In this document: piece after piece, positions 6,432 through 10,609 of the stretch | Numbering within the stretch: position 1 is the stretch's first letter | Layout of the letters: the number at the start of each line of letters is the position of its first letter | Source of the DNA: Gammaproteobacteria bacterium | GTDB taxonomy: Bacteria > Pseudomonadota > Gammaproteobacteria > SZUA-229 | Direction of reading: 5' to 3' | Assembly (NCBI GenBank): GCA_030637945.1 | Contig: DAOWFN010000004.1 | Span: 1-10,609, forward strand | DNA length: 10,609 nt | Notes under the pieces: generated by a model | The model's database searches: none | The model's input: only the letters and a program-made list of their open reading frames with translations | Told to the model about the DNA's origin: nothing | Program-made: the position numbers and the translations under genes

Positions 6432-7814
6432 ATGGATCAGTCAGCACGTTATGCAGACCTTAGCCTGGATGAAGACGAGCTTTTAAAAGCTGGTGGCCAC
6501 ATCTTAGTAGCTTACACAATGACACCAATGCCTGGTTTTGGCGGTTACCTGGAAACAGCAGCTCACTTTGCTGCAGAATCATCTACAGGTACTAACGTAG
6601 AAGTTTCTACAACAGACGACTTCACCAAAGACCTGGACGCAATGGTTTACGAGATTGATGAAGCTAAAGGCATCATGAAACTTGCATACCCTAATGGCCT
6701 GTTTGACCGCAACATCATCGACGGTCGCGCAATGGTTGTTTCTTTCTTAACTCTTGCTATTGGTAATAACCAGGGCATGGGTGATGTGCAATGTGCACAG
6801 ATGATCGATTTCCATGTGCCTAAGCAAATGCTTGATATCTTTGATGGTCCTTCTATGGACATCACAGACCTGTGGAACATCCTGGGTCGTTCACGTACAG
6901 AAGGCGGTTACATCGCTGGTACAATCATCAAGCCTAAACTTGGCCTACGTCCTAAGCCTTTCGCAGAAGCTGCATACCAGTTCTGGCTTGGCGGTGACTT
7001 CATCAAGAATGACGAGCCTCAAGGTAATCAGGTTTACTGTCGCATGAAAGACGTAACACCTCTCGTTGCTGACGCGATGAAACGTGCACAGGACGAGACT
7101 GGCGAAGCTAAATTATTCTCAGCTAACATCACTGCAGACGACCATCACGAAATGTGTGCTCGTGCAGACTACATCCTGGAAACATTTGGCGAAAATGCTA
7201 ATCACGTTGCATTCCTGGTTGACGGTTATGTTGGTGGTTGTGGCATGGTTACAACTGCACGTCGTAACTATCCTGGTCAATACTTGCACTACCATCGTGC
7301 TGGTCACGGTGCGATTACTTCACCTTCATCTGTACGTGGTTACACTGCGTTCGTTCTTGCTAAACTTTCACGTCTTATGGGTGCTTCTGGTATCCACGTG
7401 GGCACAATGGGTTACGGTAAGATGGAAGGTGGTGCGGATGACAGAAACATCGCATACATGATCGAGCGTGATAGCGCTGACGGTCCTGTTTACCACCAGG
7501 AATGGTTTGGCATGAAGCCGACTACTCCAATCATCTCTGGCGGCATGAACGCACTGCGTCTTCCTGGCTTCTTCGAGAACTTAGGTCACGGTAACGTAAT
7601 CAACACTTCTGGTGGTGGTTCTTACGGTCACATCGATTCTCCTGCAGCGGGTGCGAAATCACTGCGCCAGGCATACGAATGCTGGATGGCTAAAGCTGAC
7701 CCAATCGAATTCGCGAAAGAGCACAATGAATTTGCTCGCGCATTCGAGTCGTTCCCAGGTGATGCGGATTCGCTTTACCCAGGTTGGAGAGACAAACTGG
7801 GCGTTCACAAATAA
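6432..7814 (+). CDS. cbbM: CbbM, form II ribulose-1,5-bisphosphate carboxylase/oxygenase
   Basis: RubisCO adds CO2 to ribulose 1,5-bisphosphate to give two 3-phosphoglycerate. Form II enzymes are dimers of large subunits (or multiples) without small subunits, and none is encoded here. The 460-residue length is typical. Active-site residues all align with Rhodospirillum rubrum numbering plus one: Glu49, Asn112, Lys167 in IIKPKLG, the carbamylated Lys192 with Asp194 and Glu195 in GGDFIKNDEPQGNQ, His288 and Arg289 in HYHRAGHGA, His322, loop-6 Lys330 in GTMGYGKMEGG, and Ser369 in ISGG. This marks it as a true carboxylase rather than a RubisCO-like protein. The start is fixed by AGGAGA at 6421-6426. 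Codon choice is strongly biased (mostly CCT for proline, ACA for threonine, CGT for arginine), more so than in neighbouring genes, as expected for a highly expressed protein. Divergent cbbR controls it, a terminator follows, and cbbQ/cbbO activase genes lie downstream. Confidence 0.98.
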   Translation: MDQSARYADLSLDEDELLKAGGHILVAYTMTPMPGFGGYLETAAHFAAESSTGTNVEVSTTDDFTKDLDAMVYEIDEAKGIMKLAYPNGLFDRNIIDGRAMVVSFLTLAIGNNQGMGDVQCAQMIDFHVPKQMLDIFDGPSMDITDLWNILGRSRTEGGYIAGTIIKPKLGLRPKPFAEAAYQFWLGGDFIKNDEPQGNQVYCRMKDVTPLVADAMKRAQDETGEAKLFSANITADDHHEMCARADYILETFGENANHVAFLVDGYVGGCGMVTTARRNYPGQYLHYHRAGHGAITSPSSVRGYTAFVLAKLSRLMGASGIHVGTMGYGKMEGGADDRNIAYMIERDSADGPVYHQEWFGMKPTTPIISGGMNALRLPGFFENLGHGNVINTSGGGSYGHIDSPAAGAKSLRQAYECWMAKADPIEFAKEHNEFARAFESFPGDADSLYPGWRDKLGVHK

Positions 7815-7834
7815 GTCTGAACGTTTCAGTACCG

Positions 7835-7869
7835 AAAAGACCCTCACCACTTCGGTGGGGGTTTTTTTT
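7835..7869 (+). terminator. Intrinsic terminator after cbbM
   Basis: CCCTCACC (7841-7848) pairs with GGTGGGGG (7854-7861) around ACTTC with one T-G pair. It is followed by eight T (7862-7869), and the A-rich sequence before the stem can pair with the T run. It lies about 20 bases after the cbbM stop and should end most cbbM transcripts before cbbQ. Confidence 0.9.
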
Positions 7870-7905
7870 CTAAATTAATTAGAGTTTTAAAAACACAAAA
7901 GATTT

Positions 7906-7977
7906 GTCCGCAAAGCACGCAAAAGACACGAAAAAAGCTTTTTTGATCTTTTTGCGTAATTCGCGTTTTTCGCGGAC
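7906..7977. repeat. Large imperfect palindrome upstream of cbbQ (REP/MITE-like)
   Basis: GTCCGC (7906-7911) and GCGGAC (7972-7977) are exact inverted ends. Inside, ACGCAAAA on the left is mirrored by TTTTTGCG and TTCGCG blocks on the right, with AAAAAAGCTTTTTT (7931-7944) near the centre. No gene lies in it. Its make-up resembles the CGCGAA/TTCGCG palindromes dispersed in many environmental proteobacteria (from memory). It lies between the cbbM terminator and cbbQ. Confidence 0.65.
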
Positions 7978-8012
7978 TGATTTTAATCTTCCCTCAACGG
8001 ATAAATATTTTT

Positions 8013-8017
8013 AGGAA
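8013..8017 (+). promoter_or_regulatory. Ribosome binding site of cbbQ
   Basis: AGGAA lies 8 bases ahead of the ATG at 8026 and supports that start. Confidence 0.65.
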
Positions 8018-8025
8018 TAGTTACC

Positions 8026-8835
8026 ATGACCGATATAGATATCGAACAATACAAAGTAAAAGAAGAACCTTTCTACGGCGCTACAGGTGATGAAATCGAA
8101 TTGTACACCGCAGCTTATGAATCACGCCTGCCGGTGATGATAAAGGGTCCAACCGGTTGTGGTAAATCACGTTTCATCGAACACATGGCATGGAAACTGG
8201 GTAAACCTTTAATCACCGTTGCCTGTAATGAAGATATGACGGCTTCCGACCTGGTCGGACGCTACTTATTGGATGCTAACGGTACTCGCTGGCTAGACGG
8301 TCCACTGACCACAGCTGCACGCATCGGCGCTATCTGTTACCTGGATGAGATCGTCGAAGCCCGTCAGGATACAACGGTTGTTATTCACCCGTTAACAGAC
8401 CACCGTCGTCAATTACCTTTAGATAAAAAAGGTGAGCTGATCGATGCACATCCTGATTTCCAGCTGGTTATCTCTTATAACCCCGGTTATCAGAGCCTGA
8501 TGAAAGATCTAAAACAATCGACTAAACAACGTTTTACCGGTCTTGATTTTGACTACCCCGATGCAAAGGTAGAAGCTGGCATCGTCGAAAAAGAAGCTGG
8601 CACGGATGCTGCAACTGCAGAGAAATTAGTACAGATCGCACACACAGCACGTAACCTGAAAGGCCATGGCCTGGATGAAGGCATCTCTACACGTCTGCTG
8701 GTTTACGCGGCGGTATTGATGAGCAAAGGCATAGAAGCCAAAGCGGCATGCCGCATGGCACTGGTCAGACCGATTACCGATGATGCAGACATACGCAGTA
8801 CACTGGATCATTCTATCGATAGTATTTTTGGTTAA
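8026..8835 (+). CDS. cbbQ: CbbQ, MoxR-family AAA+ ATPase of the RubisCO activase
   Basis: CbbQ hexamers, together with the adaptor CbbO, use ATP to remodel inhibited RubisCO and release tightly bound sugar phosphates. The product has 269 residues, normal for the family. Visible ATPase elements are Walker A GPTGCGKS (41-48), Walker B AICYLDEI (102-109, Asp107-Glu108), sensor-1 asparagine in ISYNPGYQ (Asn152), an arginine-finger candidate in KQRF (Arg169) and the sensor-2 region STRLLVYAA (221-229, Arg223). The family also includes NorQ/GvpN-like proteins; location directly after cbbM and before cbbO selects CbbQ. CbbQ/CbbO pairs next to cbbM are known to act on form II RubisCO in some chemoautotrophs. 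The cbbM terminator separates it from cbbM, so expression relies on readthrough or a promoter in 7870-8012 that was not recognised. It is followed by cbbO across a 166-base gap holding a palindromic repeat. Confidence 0.93.
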   Translation: MTDIDIEQYKVKEEPFYGATGDEIELYTAAYESRLPVMIKGPTGCGKSRFIEHMAWKLGKPLITVACNEDMTASDLVGRYLLDANGTRWLDGPLTTAARIGAICYLDEIVEARQDTTVVIHPLTDHRRQLPLDKKGELIDAHPDFQLVISYNPGYQSLMKDLKQSTKQRFTGLDFDYPDAKVEAGIVEKEAGTDAATAEKLVQIAHTARNLKGHGLDEGISTRLLVYAAVLMSKGIEAKAACRMALVRPITDDADIRSTLDHSIDSIFG

Positions 8836-8863
8836 ACGACAAATACTAAAAGTAAAAAATAAC

Positions 8864-8969
8864 CGTCATGCCGGCATGTTTTTAGCCGGTATCCACCTTA
8901 CAGAATGGCGCTATACTAAATAAACGCCACTCATCTGATAGATGGATTCTGGCCTCCGCCAGAATGACG
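8864..8969. repeat. MITE/REP-like palindromic element between cbbQ and cbbO
   Basis: The ends are inverted: CGTCAT (8864-8869) and ATGACG (8964-8969), with ATCCA (8891-8895) facing TGGAT (8943-8947). Each arm folds by itself: CCGGC (8871-8875) with GCCGG (8885-8889), and CTGGC (8949-8953) with GCCAG (8958-8962). A third stem in the middle pairs TGGCG (8906-8910) with CGCCA (8925-8929). The pattern matches the common GTCATTCCGG...CCGGAATGAC repeat family of proteobacteria (from memory). It encodes nothing. Confidence 0.8.
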
Positions 8970-9001
8970 AGTCATATGGCAGCAGCTGGTTTAAAACGAT
9001 C

Positions 9002-10609
9002 ATGCAAGAATCAGAACTACAAGCATACCGAAAAAAGCTTAAATGCAGCTTTCCTCAGATCGAAGATTGTTTTGAGGACTATATAAAAGACGCATTGAAT
9101 GGCTTAAGCAATGACGGCCTCGAAAAGTACCTCAACGGCGCTTCCATGGTCTGCATGATCGGCCGTGGCTGGGAACCGGTACTGGTCTATCTGGAAGAGA
9201 TGCCCGGCATCGCCCGCCAGCTAGGTGAACCGATGTTAGAGATTGTTTCCAAAGCAGTATGGGATATGTCGCGCACACCCAATGGCAATTCTATCCCACC
9301 CTTTATGGCATGCCTGCCGGAAGCCGCTCGTCGCTTAGGCACACAGGAACAGATGGAACATTATCTTAAGATCATGTTTGATTTCATGGAAAGCACCACC
9401 GGTTCTATTCACGGACACCATACGACCTTTGCCAGCCCGGGTTTACCTGAACTGCTGAAACAGACACCTTATCTATTAAACCAGCTGTCACTGGAAGGTT
9501 TAAAAAACTGGGTGGAATACGGTGCACGTAACTACAACAGCAATCCGGAACGCCAGATAGATTATTTCAGCCTGCAATCAGCAGACAGCCGAGCCGTATT
9601 GCAACGCGAACGTCACGGCACGTTATACATGGACAACCAGCGCATGCTGGATATGTATCTGCGCAGTATGTGGCAAGACGAATCTTTCTTTGTCCCCTAC
9701 TCACTGGGTTTTGATGAATTACGCAAACCAACACCCTATTACGACAACTTAGGTATTCGCATACCCGATGTCTACGATGACTTCGAAAGTGAGTCTGGCT
9801 TTGTCTCAGGTATCGACCGCTATCGTATAACCATCGCTCACATCGCCGCGCACAGACGCTGGACAGATGTTCTGGTCGCGGATAACTTCAGCCCGTTCCA
9901 ACGCATCGCTATCGAACACCTGGAAGACTCACGCGTCGAATACCTCATGTTCAAAGAGTACCCGGGGTTACGCAAAACCATCATGGCGTTGCACCCTGCA
10001 CCGATCGAAGGCGATTGCGACACAGAAAAAGAATCTTGTATCCGACATCGGCTGGCCATGTTATCGCGCGCCATACTTGACCCGAACCACGGATACAAAA
10101 ATGAACATATCCTGGAGTTTGTTGAGCGTTTCTATAAAGTCGTCGAAGAAGATGGTGGCAGCACCAAAGCCATGGTCGATATCGCCATAACCTTCACCGC
10201 ACGTACTCGCCTGCAGAGCGATCAGCTGCCGAAGATGCGTTTCGAAAACACCGAAGTCGATTACCGCGATGACAATCGTCATATGTGGGTATTCATCGAA
10301 GAGAATGACGAAGCGGAAGATTTCGAAAACAAACAACAGACCAAAAAAGAAGAACTGGAAAACGAAGGTTTGCCACCACGCCATTATCCAGAGTGGGATT
10401 ACAATACATCGAGCTTCAAACCTGACTGGGTAAGTCTGTACGAATCCATTCACCCGTCAGCAAATGCTTCTGATATCGATGCTATTTTAGAGAAACACGC
10501 ACAACTGGCGAAATTATTAAAACTCATCCTCGATAAACTAAAACCACAGCGCTTCGTACGCGTACGTTATCAGGAAGAAGGCAGTGAGTTAGACTTGGAT
10601 ATCGCTATC
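9002..10609 (+). CDS. cbbO: CbbO, adaptor of the CbbQO RubisCO activase (3' end cut by window edge)
   Basis: CbbO binds the CbbQ hexamer and, through a C-terminal von Willebrand A domain, docks on RubisCO. The frame is open from the ATG at 9002 to the right edge without a stop, giving 536 residues. CbbO proteins are roughly 750-800 residues, so about two thirds is present and the VWA metal site (DxSxS) is not in view. Features of the CbbO/NorD family are HIAAHRRWTD, the EHLEDSRVEYLMF segment, an acidic linker (EENDEAEDFE) ahead of PPRHYPEWDY, and the closing ELDLDIAI, which in relatives comes shortly before the VWA domain. No in-frame upstream start is available, and the ribosome binding site is weak. 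NorD is the main alternative by sequence, but the cbbM-cbbQ context favours CbbO. The gene follows cbbQ after a gap filled by a palindromic repeat, and the two are probably cotranscribed. Confidence 0.9.
   Translation, partial: MQESELQAYRKKLKCSFPQIEDCFEDYIKDALNGLSNDGLEKYLNGASMVCMIGRGWEPVLVYLEEMPGIARQLGEPMLEIVSKAVWDMSRTPNGNSIPPFMACLPEAARRLGTQEQMEHYLKIMFDFMESTTGSIHGHHTTFASPGLPELLKQTPYLLNQLSLEGLKNWVEYGARNYNSNPERQIDYFSLQSADSRAVLQRERHGTLYMDNQRMLDMYLRSMWQDESFFVPYSLGFDELRKPTPYYDNLGIRIPDVYDDFESESGFVSGIDRYRITIAHIAAHRRWTDVLVADNFSPFQRIAIEHLEDSRVEYLMFKEYPGLRKTIMALHPAPIEGDCDTEKESCIRHRLAMLSRAILDPNHGYKNEHILEFVERFYKVVEEDGGSTKAMVDIAITFTARTRLQSDQLPKMRFENTEVDYRDDNRHMWVFIEENDEAEDFENKQQTKKEELENEGLPPRHYPEWDYNTSSFKPDWVSLYESIHPSANASDIDAILEKHAQLAKLLKLILDKLKPQRFVRVRYQEEGSELDLDIAI

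Noticed and set aside
7084..7461. A 125-codon open frame on the plus strand inside cbbM
   Set aside because: It is in another frame of cbbM, which carries every RubisCO catalytic residue; the overlapping translation is low-complexity and has no start signal.
10061..10453. A 130-codon open frame on the minus strand with phenylalanine-rich hydrophobic stretches
   Set aside because: It is opposite the lysine/glutamate-rich linker of cbbO; complementing GAA and AAA codons gives TTC and TTT, which creates the apparent membrane-like stretch.

Overview
The window reads as a piece of chromosome from a chemolithoautotrophic gammaproteobacterium, most likely a sulfur oxidiser. The evidence is a form II RubisCO gene (cbbM) with a divergent cbbR and downstream cbbQ and cbbO, an ordinary gammaproteobacterial purE-purK pair, a periplasmic rhodanese, and REP/MITE-like palindromes in intergenic gaps. 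By eye the GC content is in the mid-40s percent (not counted). The species assignment is inference.

Layout. 1-1655 (minus strand): purE followed by purK, the two N5-CAIR steps of purine synthesis; purK runs off the left edge. 1656-1934: divergent intergenic gap. 1935-5296 (plus strand): a two-gene unit encoding an exported rhodanese-domain protein and a membrane-bound PAS-GGDEF-EAL c-di-GMP protein with a periplasmic sensor region. A 19-20 bp direct repeat sits just ahead of each gene. 5302-5335: a perfect 15-bp-arm palindrome between convergent genes. 5342-6244 (minus): cbbR. 6245-6431: a compact divergent control region with back-to-back overlapping promoters, two LysR-type (CbbR) site candidates and a leader hairpin. 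6432-7814 (plus): cbbM, with all catalytic residues, followed by a strong intrinsic terminator. 7906-7977: a large AT-rich imperfect palindrome. 8026-8835: cbbQ. 8864-8969: a MITE-like palindromic repeat. 9002 to the right edge: cbbO, cut before its von Willebrand A domain.

How the genes work together. CbbR is expected to sense Calvin-cycle metabolites and control cbbM, and probably its own gene, from the shared intergenic region. CbbM fixes CO2. CbbQ (AAA+ ATPase) and CbbO (adaptor) form the activase that clears inhibitory sugar phosphates from RubisCO. The terminator after cbbM would let RubisCO be made in excess over its activase. The rhodanese/c-di-GMP pair is the least explained part: it could couple a periplasmic sulfur or redox signal to c-di-GMP, but this rests only on gene order and domain content. 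No tRNA, rRNA, CRISPR array, transposase or phage gene was seen.
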